The notes under the pieces are model-generated. The model was not told where the DNA came from, ran no database searches, and worked only from the letters and a program-made list of their open reading frames with translations. Below are positions 34,390-42,640 of a stretch of DNA of 64,000 nucleotides, piece by piece; the stretch's first letter is position 1, and the number at the start of each line of letters is the position of its first letter. The stretch lies in assembly GCF_001625085.1 (NCBI RefSeq), contig NZ_BDAW01000006.1:62001-126000 (forward strand), given 5' to 3'. Made by a program: the position numbers and the translations under genes. The DNA is from Nocardia acidivorans NBRC 108247 (GTDB lineage Bacteria > Actinomycetota > Actinomycetes > Mycobacteriales > Mycobacteriaceae).

Positions 34390-35367
34390 TCAGGGGATCA
34401 GCACGACTTTGCCCGTGGTGGCTCGGGTTTCGAGGGCGCGATGGGCGGCGGCGGCCTGGGCGAGGGGGAAGCGGTGCAGGTCGGGGCGGAGGTGACCGGC
34501 CGCCGCCTGGGCCAGGGCGGTGTCCTCCAGTGCGCGCATTCCGCCGGGGAGGGCGAACATGCGTGGGCCCAGCACCGATTCGGAGATGATCTTGCGTGCG
34601 GCGAGGGCGGCCTCGTCGATGCGCGCGGGTCCGGCGGCGAAGCCGTAGGTGAGGTGCTGTGCGCCGTCGGCGAGCAGATCCAGTGCGGCGGGCGTGATTT
34701 CGCCGCCCACACCGTCGAAGAGCAGGGTGGCCGGGCGGTCGCCGTATGCGGCGCGGATTCGATCCGCCCAGTCGGGGAGCCGGTAGTCCACGGCCAGATC
34801 CGCGCCGTTGCGGGCTACCAGGTCCACCTTCTCCGGGCCGCCCGCCGAGCCGATCACGGTGGCGCCGGCGTTCTTCAGATACTGCACCAGCAGGGTGCCG
34901 ATACCGCCCGCCGCCGCCAGCACGATGGCGACGGTCTCGGCGGAGATATCGGCGAATTGCAGTATGCCCAGGGCGGTTCGGCCGGTGCCGATCATGGCGA
35001 CCGCCTGCGCGGGGTCCAGGGTCTCCGGAATCTGCTGTAGCCGTTCGACTTCGGTGACCGCGACTTCGGCGTAGCCGCCGGGTACCTGGCCGATGTGCGC
35101 GACAACCCTTGTCCCGAGCCAGCTTTCGTCGACGCCCTCGCCCAGCCCGTCGACGACACCCGCGATCTCCCGGCCCGGAATGGTGGGGAGCTCCGGCAGC
35201 GGGATCGGACCCATCACCCGGCCCGAACGGATGGTGGTGTCGATGAGGTGCACCCCCGAGGCCGCGACGGCGATGCGCACCTGACCGGGACCGGGCTCGG
35301 GGTCGGGCACCACCTCGTATTCGAGATTCGCGGCGGGGCCGAAGGCGTGCAGGCGGACGGCGTGCAT
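34390..35367 (-). CDS. Zinc-independent quinone oxidoreductase (MDR superfamily), 325 aa
   Basis: Alcohol dehydrogenase-fold protein without zinc ligands: [20 protein letters not shown] at the N-terminus, [12 protein letters not shown], and the NADPH-binding motif [15 protein letters not shown]. Likely reduces quinones or alpha,beta-unsaturated carbonyls with NADPH. A perfect 12-bp palindrome (35392-35403) lies 25 bases upstream of the ATG and looks like a TetR-type operator, although no TetR gene is adjacent. Confidence 0.9.
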   Translation of the reverse strand: MHAVRLHAFGPAANLEYEVVPDPEPGPGQVRIAVAASGVHLIDTTIRSGRVMGPIPLPELPTIPGREIAGVVDGLGEGVDESWLGTRVVAHIGQVPGGYAEVAVTEVERLQQIPETLDPAQAVAMIGTGRTALGILQFADISAETVAIVLAAAGGIGTLLVQYLKNAGATVIGSAGGPEKVDLVARNGADLAVDYRLPDWADRIRAAYGDRPATLLFDGVGGEITPAALDLLADGAQHLTYGFAAGPARIDEAALAARKIISESVLGPRMFALPGGMRALEDTALAQAAAGHLRPDLHRFPLAQAAAAHRALETRATTGKVVLIP

Positions 35368-35391
35368 ACAGACTCCTGGAGCTCGAAAACT

Positions 35392-35403
35392 GACCGTACG
35401 GTC
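35392..35403. promoter_or_regulatory. TetR-type palindrome upstream of the quinone oxidoreductase
   Basis: GACCGTACGGTC, perfect and self-complementary, 25 bases before the start codon. This core recurs in operators of TetR regulators in actinobacteria. The regulator would have to be encoded elsewhere. Confidence 0.5.
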
Positions 35404-35491
35404 CCAGCTTGCAACCTCGACAGTGGTTCAGGTCAAGCGATCGGTTCGGGTCCGCTTAAGATTCAGCGATGCGATACCAGCAGGTGCGGCG

Positions 35492-36124
35492 ATGAGTCTG
35501 GCCACGCTCTTGACCCTGGCGGACTCCCGGCTGCCCATCGGCGGGCATGTGCACTCCGGCGGGGTGGAGGAGGCGGTCTCCTCGGGATTGCTGCGCGACG
35601 TGGCCTCGGTGGAGCTGTATTTACGCCGCCGGATCCGGACCTCGGGCGCGGTCGCGGCCTCGTTGGCGGCGGCGGTGTGCGCGGGGGCGATCGATCCGGC
35701 GCGCGCCGAACTCGAAGCCGATGCCCGGGCGCCCTCCCCGTCGGCCCGCACCGCTTCGCGGGCGCAGGGGCGCGGGCTGCTGCGCCTGGCGAAACAGGTG
35801 TGGCCGCAGGCGGATTGGCAGCCCCTGGGTCCGCGTCCGCATCTCTCGACCGTGTTCGGTGTCGTCGGCGCGGTGTCCGGGGCGTCCCCGGAGGAGATCG
35901 CCGGGGTCATGGTCTATACGACCATGACCGGTGCGGCCACGGCTGCCCAGCGACTGCTTGCCCTGGATCCCGCCGCGGTGGCGGCCTGCACCATTCGGCT
36001 CGGCGAGGTCTGCGATCGCACCGCGCGGGCGGCCGGCAAGGGCCTAATGGCGCTGTCCGATCCGCTCCAGGATGTGCTCGCCGAGCGTCATCTGGTCCGG
36101 GATATGCCGCTTTTCGCGTCCTGA
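35492..36124 (+). CDS. ureF: Urease accessory protein UreF, 210 aa
   Basis: UreF-type helical protein: [20 protein letters not shown] is the family N-terminus, [14 protein letters not shown] and [16 protein letters not shown] follow. UreF forms the UreFGD complex that carbamylates and loads nickel into UreC. ATG 35492 is preferred to upstream in-frame codons. It resumes the urease genes 9.1 kb after ureC ends. Confidence 0.93.
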   Translation: MSLATLLTLADSRLPIGGHVHSGGVEEAVSSGLLRDVASVELYLRRRIRTSGAVAASLAAAVCAGAIDPARAELEADARAPSPSARTASRAQGRGLLRLAKQVWPQADWQPLGPRPHLSTVFGVVGAVSGASPEEIAGVMVYTTMTGAATAAQRLLALDPAAVAACTIRLGEVCDRTARAAGKGLMALSDPLQDVLAERHLVRDMPLFAS

Positions 36125-36198
36125 CCTGCGCGGACGGACCGGGTAACAAGCGCTTTACCTGCATCGGCCAGGATAGGCGGGGAAAGGAGCACACTCAT

Positions 36199-36909
36199 AT
36201 GCCACCTCATTTCATCGACGGGGAACCGCACGATCACCACGACCGGCCCAAGCGCGAGCGCACGCCCGGCGAACCGGTGCGCATCGGTATCGGCGGACCG
36301 GTCGGTTCGGGTAAGACCGCGCTTGTGGCGGCGCTCTGCCGCGAACTGCGCGATGAGCTGTCCCTGGCCGTGCTGACCAATGACATCTACACCACCGAGG
36401 ACGCGGACTTCCTGCGCCGTAATGCGGTGCTGGCCGATGAGCGCATCACCGCGGTGCAGACCGGCGGCTGCCCGCACACCGCCATTCGCGATGACATCAC
36501 CGCGAACCTGGACGCCATCGACGATCTCATCGAGGCGAATCCGCCGCTGGACCTGATCCTGGTGGAATCCGGCGGCGACAATCTCACCGCCACTTTCTCC
36601 TCGGGCCTGATCGACGCCCAGATCTTCGTGGTCGACGTCGCGGGCGGCGATAAGGTGCCGCGCAAGGGTGGACCGGGCGTGACCTGGTCCGATCTCCTGG
36701 TCATCAACAAGACCGACCTGGCCCCGATGGTGGGCGCGGATCTGAGTGTGATGGACCGTGATTCGACCAAGGTGCGCGAGGGCCGCCCCTTCGTCTTCAC
36801 CTCGTTGACGCGGGATCCGGCGGCGACCCCGGTGCTGAACTGGGTGCGCGAACAGCTGCGCCTGGCCGCCGAACAGGATGCGGCGACCGGTGCGGCGCAC
36901 ACGCACTGA
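36199..36909 (+). CDS. ureG: Urease accessory GTPase UreG, 236 aa
   Basis: SIMIBI GTPase with P-loop [11 protein letters not shown] (32-42) and nickel-binding Cys-Pro-His at 91-93 ([11 protein letters not shown]). An N-terminal His-rich stretch (HDHHD at 11-15) and a C-terminal AHTH could store nickel, partly replacing the absent UreE. AAAGGAG (36182-36188) precedes ATG 36199. It couples GTP hydrolysis to nickel delivery into urease. Located 8 bases before ureD. Confidence 0.96.
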   Translation: MPPHFIDGEPHDHHDRPKRERTPGEPVRIGIGGPVGSGKTALVAALCRELRDELSLAVLTNDIYTTEDADFLRRNAVLADERITAVQTGGCPHTAIRDDITANLDAIDDLIEANPPLDLILVESGGDNLTATFSSGLIDAQIFVVDVAGGDKVPRKGGPGVTWSDLLVINKTDLAPMVGADLSVMDRDSTKVREGRPFVFTSLTRDPAATPVLNWVREQLRLAAEQDAATGAAHTH

Positions 36910-36917
36910 GGTCGGCC

Positions 36918-37571
36918 GTGCGCACTGAGCTGCGCATCGACGCGACCGCCGGGGCGCTGCCGCGGATTCACGCGGTGGGTGGTCTGGCGGCGCGTCGTAC
37001 CGGAGTCGACACCGTGCATCTGATCGGTACGGCCGCAACGCCTTTGGGCGGGGATGAGCTGGATATCCGGATCACGGTGGGTGTGGGCGCGCGATTGCTG
37101 GTGCGCTCGGTGGCCGCCACCATCGCGCTACCGGGTAGACAGACGCGCAAGTCGTTCGCGCACTGGCATTTCGAGGTGGCCGCCGGTGGCGAGCTGGATT
37201 TCGATCCGGAGCCGACCGTGGTCGCCGGGGGTGCGGAGCATGAGACGCTCACCACGGTGCGGTTGGAAGCCGGTGCGCTGCTACGGCTTCGGGAGCGGGT
37301 GCAGGTCGGGCGCATCGGCGAGGAGCACGGGTATTGGTCGGGAGAGTTGAATGCCGATGTCAGGGACCTGCCGCTGCTGCGGCATCGCCTGGATCTGGGC
37401 GCGGAAGCCTGCACCGATGACGCGCTCTCGGGACCTCGTGCGCTGGAGAGCATTCTGACCTATCCCGATGCCCGTGCGGTCGAGACCACCGGTCTGGACG
37501 CGGCGCTGCTACCCCTGGCGGCGGGCGGGACGCTCTTCACCCGCACCGCGAATCTCCTGCGCGTCCGGTGA
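36918..37571 (+). CDS. ureD: Urease accessory protein UreD (UreH), 217 aa
   Basis: Short actinobacterial UreD: RIDATAGALPRIHAVGGLAA, ELDIRITVGVGARLLVRSVA, FDPEPTVVAGGAEHETLTTV. GTG start, 8 bases after ureG. It binds apo-urease and transfers nickel with UreFG. Length is close to the M. tuberculosis protein. A strong terminator follows. UreE is not encoded in the window. Confidence 0.94.
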   Translation: MRTELRIDATAGALPRIHAVGGLAARRTGVDTVHLIGTAATPLGGDELDIRITVGVGARLLVRSVAATIALPGRQTRKSFAHWHFEVAAGGELDFDPEPTVVAGGAEHETLTTVRLEAGALLRLRERVQVGRIGEEHGYWSGELNADVRDLPLLRHRLDLGAEACTDDALSGPRALESILTYPDARAVETTGLDAALLPLAAGGTLFTRTANLLRVR

Positions 37572-37599
37572 ATTCGGGCCGATGGGCTGCGCGGACTAT

Positions 37600-37636
37600 G
37601 CGGCGGGAACCGGACCTCACCCCCGGTTCCCGCCGC
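37600..37636. terminator. Bidirectional terminator between ureD and the convergent exported protein gene
   Basis: GCGGCGGGAACCGG (37600-37613) pairs perfectly with CCGGTTCCCGCCGC (37623-37636) over 14 bp with a 9-base loop. Placed 29 bases after ureD and 46 bases after the end of the convergent gene at 37682. Confidence 0.75.
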
Positions 37637-37681
37637 GTACGCGCTATCTCAGCCGCGTGAACGCTTATCGCCGAATCGAAC

Positions 37682-38458
37682 TCAGTTGGCGACGACGCGC
37701 GGTGGAGCATTGAACGCGTTGACCGCGCCCACCATCGCGCCCACCGCGGCACCGGCCGCGGCCGCGGGCAGAGCGATCACCGCGGCACCGGCCGCGGCAC
37801 CCGCGGCGGGACCGGCGACCAAACCGACCGGGAACAGCGGCAGTCCGACCACGAGGCCCAGGGCCGCGCCGACGGTTGCCGAGGTGAGTGCGATCGGCAT
37901 GGCGGCACTCGCTCCCGCCACCGCTCCCATGGCCGCGGTGCCGACGGTCTGTCCGGCAATGCGGTCGGAACGGCTGCGCTCCAACCCGATCGAGTCGAGG
38001 AACGTCGCGAGATTCGCCTCGGTCTGAGCGGATTGGTCATTGATCTGGATCGCCTGTTCGCTGTCGATCCAGTTCGGCGCGTCGACCACCACATCGCCGA
38101 ACCGGAACTTCCCGGGCGGCGGGGCGATGGGCGGCACCGCGGGCACCGGAATCGGCGCGTGCAGTGCGCCGACGGGGGCCAGATAGCTCTTGTCCGGGGC
38201 CTGACGCGACCACTGGATCGAGCTCTTGGTGTCACCGGGGATTTGCAGGCCCTCGTACGGCATGACATTGGGCGCATCGGCGGCGGGCCACTGAGGTGCC
38301 GCGCCGTCGTGCTGCGCGACCGGATCAGATTGCACCGGTGCGGCATTGGCCGCGCCGGTTCCGACGATCGCCATGACTAGCGGAACCGCACCCGCCGCCA
38401 CTACGTTGCCAACCTTGTTGCGATGGGGGTTGAGGGCTCTGTGCTTGCCTGCGGCCAT
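37682..38458 (-). CDS. Exported protein with C-terminal glycine/alanine-rich hydrophobic domain, paralogue 1, 258 aa
   Basis: A signal peptide (hydrophobic core about residues 20-38, ANA-AP cleavage) leads to a Pro-rich linker (IPVPAVPPIAPPPGKFRFGD). Then comes the conserved block IDSEQAIQINDQSAQTEANL, LDSIGLERSRSDRIAGQTVG, and a C-terminal Ala/Gly-rich hydrophobic stretch of glycine-zipper type (GLVVGLPLFPVGLVAGPAAG). Membrane or envelope association is likely. The function is unknown; it is a tandem paralogue of the gene at 38645. The start ATG lies at 38456-38458. Confidence 0.8.
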   Translation of the reverse strand: MAAGKHRALNPHRNKVGNVVAAGAVPLVMAIVGTGAANAAPVQSDPVAQHDGAAPQWPAADAPNVMPYEGLQIPGDTKSSIQWSRQAPDKSYLAPVGALHAPIPVPAVPPIAPPPGKFRFGDVVVDAPNWIDSEQAIQINDQSAQTEANLATFLDSIGLERSRSDRIAGQTVGTAAMGAVAGASAAMPIALTSATVGAALGLVVGLPLFPVGLVAGPAAGAAAGAAVIALPAAAAGAAVGAMVGAVNAFNAPPRVVAN

Positions 38459-38597
38459 ACACGACCTTTCTTTGCCGGGGTGAACATCGACGCCCGACAT
38501 TCGGACCCGTCGGCCAACCGGATTGGTCGAAAATCGGAGTCGCGTGATTCGTCCGCATTGCCGAAAGTTTGCTATTTGCTTGGGCATTCATGCGAAC

Positions 38598-38631
38598 GGG
38601 GCCGGAATCCCTGTTGCTGGATTCCGGCCCC
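38598..38631 (-). terminator. Terminator hairpin after paralogue 2
   Basis: GGGGCCGGAATCC (38598-38610) pairs perfectly with GGATTCCGGCCCC (38619-38631), loop 8 bases. It follows the 38645 gene by 14 bases and separates it from the downstream paralogue, so the two paralogues are probably transcribed separately. Confidence 0.75.
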
Positions 38632-38644
38632 GGCCAAACGACTA

Positions 38645-39643
38645 TCACTCGGCGATAGCTGCTCCGGCATCGTCCGCGCCGGCGACCGGCCCGTCGACCG
38701 AGGCGGCCGGAGCGGTCGCGGGCGCCATCACACCGTTCACCGCACCCACCGCCGCACCGATGCTCGCACCGATGGTGGCCGCGGGCACCGCGATGAGCGC
38801 GGCGGCGGCGGTCGCGCCCACGGTCGGGCCGACGACCCACCCGGCGGGGGCGAACGGCGTACCCACCATCGCCCCGATGAATCCGCCCATGACCGCTCCG
38901 GCGACCTCGACGGGCGCGGCCACACCGACGCCCACCGCGGCGCCGACCGCGGCGGTGCCGACGGTCGAGGCGGCGATGCGATCGGAGCGGCTCGGCTCGA
39001 ATCCGGCCGAATCGAGGGTGCGCGCGATATTCGCCTCGACACCCGCGGAGGTCTCATTGATCTGAGCCGCCTGCTCCGGTGTCAGGAAGGTCGGAATCGC
39101 GATCTGGGTATCGCCGAACCGCAGCATGCCCTCGGGCGCCGCGATCGGCGCCACATCGGCCGCCTGCGCGGGATTCGGCATGCGCAGTTCCCGCACATCC
39201 ACCGCGGCCACCGGGCCGCGGGGGATATCGCGCACGCCGGTGGAGGAGTTGCGCCCGACCCGGATCACCGGGACGGGTTCGGTCGCGACCGGTTCCACGC
39301 CCTCGGCGGTGGGATCGGTGGTGATCACGGGTGCGGCCTCGGCGGCGGAGCCGGATTCGGCCGCGGTGGGCACGGTTTCACCGCGCAGTCCCTCCGCGAC
39401 CATCGGCGGCACCGGAACCGAGAGCTGCCCGAAGGGGGAGTCGAGCACGAGCCCGGACTGTGCGTCGGGCGCGGGTTGATTCTCCACCACCGTGGATTGG
39501 TTGTCCTCGGTGGTCACCGGGTCCGCCGCGGCGGTTCCGGTGTTTGCCAGGGCGGCTACCAGCGGCAGCGCTCCTGCGATGGCGAGAGAGCCGATGCGGA
39601 GGCGGCGTGGTGAAATCTGATCAGCCGGTTGGCGTTTGCCCAT
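38645..39643 (-). CDS. Exported protein, paralogue 2 of the 37682 gene, 332 aa
   Basis: Same architecture as its neighbour: basic N-terminus, signal peptide (about 18-40, cleavage near AAA-DP), a long disordered Thr/Val/Pro-rich linker, then LTPEQAAQINETSAGVEANI and LDSAGFEPSRSDRIAASTVG, matching the paralogue's EQAxQINxxSA and SRSDRIAxxTVG. The C-terminal glycine-zipper stretch follows. Strong similarity in the SRSDRIA region and weak similarity elsewhere suggest an old duplication. Both genes lie between ureD and ndh, where M. tuberculosis has no such genes. Confidence 0.8.
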   Translation of the reverse strand: MGKRQPADQISPRRLRIGSLAIAGALPLVAALANTGTAAADPVTTEDNQSTVVENQPAPDAQSGLVLDSPFGQLSVPVPPMVAEGLRGETVPTAAESGSAAEAAPVITTDPTAEGVEPVATEPVPVIRVGRNSSTGVRDIPRGPVAAVDVRELRMPNPAQAADVAPIAAPEGMLRFGDTQIAIPTFLTPEQAAQINETSAGVEANIARTLDSAGFEPSRSDRIAASTVGTAAVGAAVGVGVAAPVEVAGAVMGGFIGAMVGTPFAPAGWVVGPTVGATAAAALIAVPAATIGASIGAAVGAVNGVMAPATAPAASVDGPVAGADDAGAAIAE

Positions 39644-39776
39644 GGATGACCTTTCTCAGCGAATGTCGACAGATGTCGAACATTCGGATCCGGCTGGTGT
39701 GCCGGATTGGTCCCACTGCCGCCCGGTCAGGGCATTCGCGCGTGGCGCGCCGCCATCGCGGCGCACCTGCGTGTCG

Positions 39777-41207
39777 TTACGAGGCCTCCGCGGCCCTAGT
39801 GTTCGCTACGGATTTGCCACTCTCCGGAGCGGATTCGCCGCCGATCTGTTTGGCGAGTTCGCGCGCGTCGTCGGGCTTGTCGAGCGCCTCGAGTGCGAGC
39901 CTGGCGAACACCCACTGTTCGGTGGCGGCCATCTGACCGCGATGCCGGCCCAGGAACGAGGTGAACCACTCCAGCACGGTGACGAACCGGCTGCGGAAAC
40001 CGACCAGGTAGTACAGGTGCAGCGCGAGCCACGCCAGCCAGGCGAAGAAACCGCTGAACTCCAGCTTGCCGATCTGGCACACCGCGTAGAACCGCGACAC
40101 CGTGGCCATCGAACCCTTGTCGAAGTACTTGAAGGGCTTGCGCTCCTGCGGTTGCTGCTTGCCCTCGACCTCGGCCTTGATGGCCTTGGCCGCGTACGTG
40201 CCGCCCTGGATGGCGCCCTGCGCCTGTCCGGGCACGCCCGGCACCGACATGAGGTCGCCGACCACGAAGACGTTCGGATAGCCCTTGATGGTCAGATCGG
40301 GTTCGACCACCACGCGTCCGGCGCGGTCGGTCTCGGTGCCCTTGGAGTGCTCGGCCAGAATCTTGCCCAGGCCGCTGGCCTGCACACCGGCCGACCACAC
40401 CTTGCAGGCAGATTCGATGCGCCGGGTGCCCTCGCCGTCCTTGATGGTGACCCCGCGCGCGTCCACATTGGTGACGATGGCGTTGAGCTGGATCTCCACG
40501 CCCATCTTCTCGAGCCGCTGATACGCCTTACCGCCGAGCTTGGGGCCCATCGGCGCGAGCACCGCGCCCGCGCCCTCGACCAGGATGACGCGCGCGTCGC
40601 GGGTGTCGATATTGCGGAAGGTGCCGTCCAGGGTGCGATCGGCGAGTTCGGCGATCTGCCCGGCCAATTCGACACCGGTCGGACCCGCGCCCACGACCAC
40701 GAAGGTCATGAAGCGCTCGCGGGTCTCCTGATCGGTGGCCAGTTCGGCCTCCTCGAAGGAGCCCAGGATGCGCGCGCGGAGTTCGAGCGCATCGTCGATG
40801 GTCTTCATACCGGGGGCGTAGGTGGCGAAGTGATCGTTGCCGAAGTAGGACTGCTGCGCCCCGGCGGCGACGATGAGACTGTCGAACGGGGTGATGGTGT
40901 CCTGGTTCAGCAGGCGCGAGGTGACGGTGCCGCCCTCGACGTCGATATCGTCGACCTCACCCATGATCACCCGCACGTTCCGCTGTTTACGCAGCACGAT
41001 GCGGGTGGCGGGGGCGATCTCACCGACCGAGAGAATACCGGTGGCCACCTGGTACAGCAGCGGCTGGAACAGGTGGGTGGAGGTCTTGGAGATGAGCGTG
41101 ATGTCGACGTCGGCCTTCCGCAGGTGCTTGCAAGCGAAGAGGCCGCCGAACCCGGAACCGATCACCACCACGCGGTGGCGCTGTGCGACGGAATTATCGG
41201 CGTTCAT
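39777..41207 (-). CDS. ndh: Type II NADH dehydrogenase (NDH-2), 476 aa
   Basis: Single-subunit, non-proton-pumping NADH:quinone oxidoreductase. FAD motif VVIGSGFGGLFACKHLRKAD at the N-terminus, NADH motif VVVGAGPTGVELAGQIAELA, and a C-terminal membrane-binding helix (AWLAWLALHLYYLVGFRSR). Feeds electrons from NADH to menaquinone on the inner face of the membrane. Same position and orientation relative to ureD as Rv1854c. The target of several antitubercular compounds. Confidence 0.96.
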   Translation of the reverse strand: MNADNSVAQRHRVVVIGSGFGGLFACKHLRKADVDITLISKTSTHLFQPLLYQVATGILSVGEIAPATRIVLRKQRNVRVIMGEVDDIDVEGGTVTSRLLNQDTITPFDSLIVAAGAQQSYFGNDHFATYAPGMKTIDDALELRARILGSFEEAELATDQETRERFMTFVVVGAGPTGVELAGQIAELADRTLDGTFRNIDTRDARVILVEGAGAVLAPMGPKLGGKAYQRLEKMGVEIQLNAIVTNVDARGVTIKDGEGTRRIESACKVWSAGVQASGLGKILAEHSKGTETDRAGRVVVEPDLTIKGYPNVFVVGDLMSVPGVPGQAQGAIQGGTYAAKAIKAEVEGKQQPQERKPFKYFDKGSMATVSRFYAVCQIGKLEFSGFFAWLAWLALHLYYLVGFRSRFVTVLEWFTSFLGRHRGQMAATEQWVFARLALEALDKPDDARELAKQIGGESAPESGKSVANTRAAEAS

Positions 41208-41285
41208 CTAGTCCCTGCTCCTAGCCAGACGGTGAAACTACGACACTTCTCACGTCAAGGGTAGTGGGATGGTCGCCGGTTCAGC

Positions 41286-42158
41286 TCATCGACCCGCGAA
41301 GAGCAGCTGCGCTACCCGCGTGGTGGTCTCCGAGCCGTCGGTGTAGCTACCGTTGGGTCCCTGCTCGGTCATGATCGACAGGGTGTAGCGCTCACCGGGT
41401 CCGGCGAAGCCGACCGAATTGACCACCCAGCCGCCCTGCTCATCGGACCAGCCGTTCTTCAGGCCCGGCTGCATGGCCGCGCCCGCGCCCCAGACGCCCC
41501 AGTGCTGATTGGTGTCGACCCGGCGCATGCGGTCCACCAGGTAGGCGCGATCGTCCGGATGCATGCGGGTGAGCACGTTGTCCATCAGCCGATCCAGATC
41601 ATTGGGGGTGCACTGCTGGAAGCCCCAGTCCGGGAAGAGCTTGATCTGTTCGAGCGAGGTGGTGGGCTGCATCGGGACCAGCCCGGCCATCCCGTTGGCG
41701 CGGAAGGCGTTGTTGAACGCCATGCGATCGATGCCCGCGAACTTGTTCCACAGGATGTCGGCGGCATTGTCGTTGGAGGTTGCCAGCATGGACTCCATCA
41801 GGGCGCGGTCGCCCGGGTCCAGGGTGATGGCCCCGATCCGCGCGCGGTTCAGCAGATCCTCCGCGATCGCCAGTTTGATGGTGGAGGCGGTCCAGAACAT
41901 GGTGTCCGAGTTGGCATTCCGGTAGATGCCACCGGAGACGCGGTCGCGCACCACATAGCCGGTGACGCCGGGTCGGCTCGCCAGATAGGTGTCGACCGCG
42001 GCGATTCTGTTGCTCAGATCGCAGTCGAATCCCGGCAGGCAGCCCTGCGCGAGCACCGGCCGGGCACCGGCGGTGGGGATGAATACCGTCGCGGCGGGAA
42101 TCACGGCAGCGGCGGCGAGAACGCAAGCGGAGGCGGCCACGCGGGAGCGCCGGGCCAT
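41286..42158 (-). CDS. Secreted class-A-like serine hydrolase (beta-lactamase/DD-peptidase fold), 290 aa
   Basis: Signal peptide (about 8-30), then a serine hydrolase domain with the catalytic S92-xx-K95 in FWTASTIKLAI. The second motif reads SND (128-130) rather than the usual SDN, and a KxG-like motif (LKNGW) appears near the end. This resembles the LpqF-like or inactive-lactamase group, so hydrolysis of beta-lactams is doubtful. Start at ATG 42156-42158; a GTG four codons upstream is possible. Probably acts on cell-wall peptides or precursors. Confidence 0.82.
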   Translation of the reverse strand: MARRSRVAASACVLAAAAVIPAATVFIPTAGARPVLAQGCLPGFDCDLSNRIAAVDTYLASRPGVTGYVVRDRVSGGIYRNANSDTMFWTASTIKLAIAEDLLNRARIGAITLDPGDRALMESMLATSNDNAADILWNKFAGIDRMAFNNAFRANGMAGLVPMQPTTSLEQIKLFPDWGFQQCTPNDLDRLMDNVLTRMHPDDRAYLVDRMRRVDTNQHWGVWGAGAAMQPGLKNGWSDEQGGWVVNSVGFAGPGERYTLSIMTEQGPNGSYTDGSETTTRVAQLLFAGR

Positions 42159-42233
42159 GGGAGAACGCACGATGAGACACAATAGACAGGACAATGCCCG
42201 ATGCGCACGTCTTGAGGGGATTTGTCGCTTGTG

Positions 42234-42482
42234 CTATGTAAATGCCGCTGTCACAGCGTTTTTCGTATTTCGCACCGGCGCGGCGGATTGTCCGTTCAAC
42301 CGATAGCAGTGTTCGAACGCCTCACCGTGCCGATCGCGGGGCCAGCTCGCCAGCACCACGGTGCGGCCGTAGTGGCGGGAATTCACCAGCTCCCAGCGCT
42401 CGCCGACCCGCCGGACCGTGAATCCGCGCCTGGGCATCAGGGGAATCACCGACGCAGCCATCGACGCAACCAGCCTTTCCAT
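42234..42482 (-). CDS. Conserved small protein, 82 aa
   Basis: PLMPRRGFTVRRVGERWELV followed by NSRHYGRTVVLASWPRDRHG; soluble and basic, with a beta-strand pattern. No recognised domain. Divergent from recC with a 158-base gap, so it may share promoters with the recombination operon. The start could be ATG 42480-42482 or the internal ATG at 42459-42461. Confidence 0.6.
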   Translation of the reverse strand: MERLVASMAASVIPLMPRRGFTVRRVGERWELVNSRHYGRTVVLASWPRDRHGEAFEHCYRLNGQSAAPVRNTKNAVTAAFT

Positions 42483-42640
42483 CACCGAACGAACAACCTC
42501 CCCGAAATGCACTGTCGCATAGCACACTCGGTTTTCGCCGGGACGCGCCCTAGCTAATATCGGGCATGTGTCAGGTGTCACCCGGCGAGCCGAGGTGCCC
42601 GGTGATTGCATGTCGTTCGCTGACTGTATAAACACAGGTC

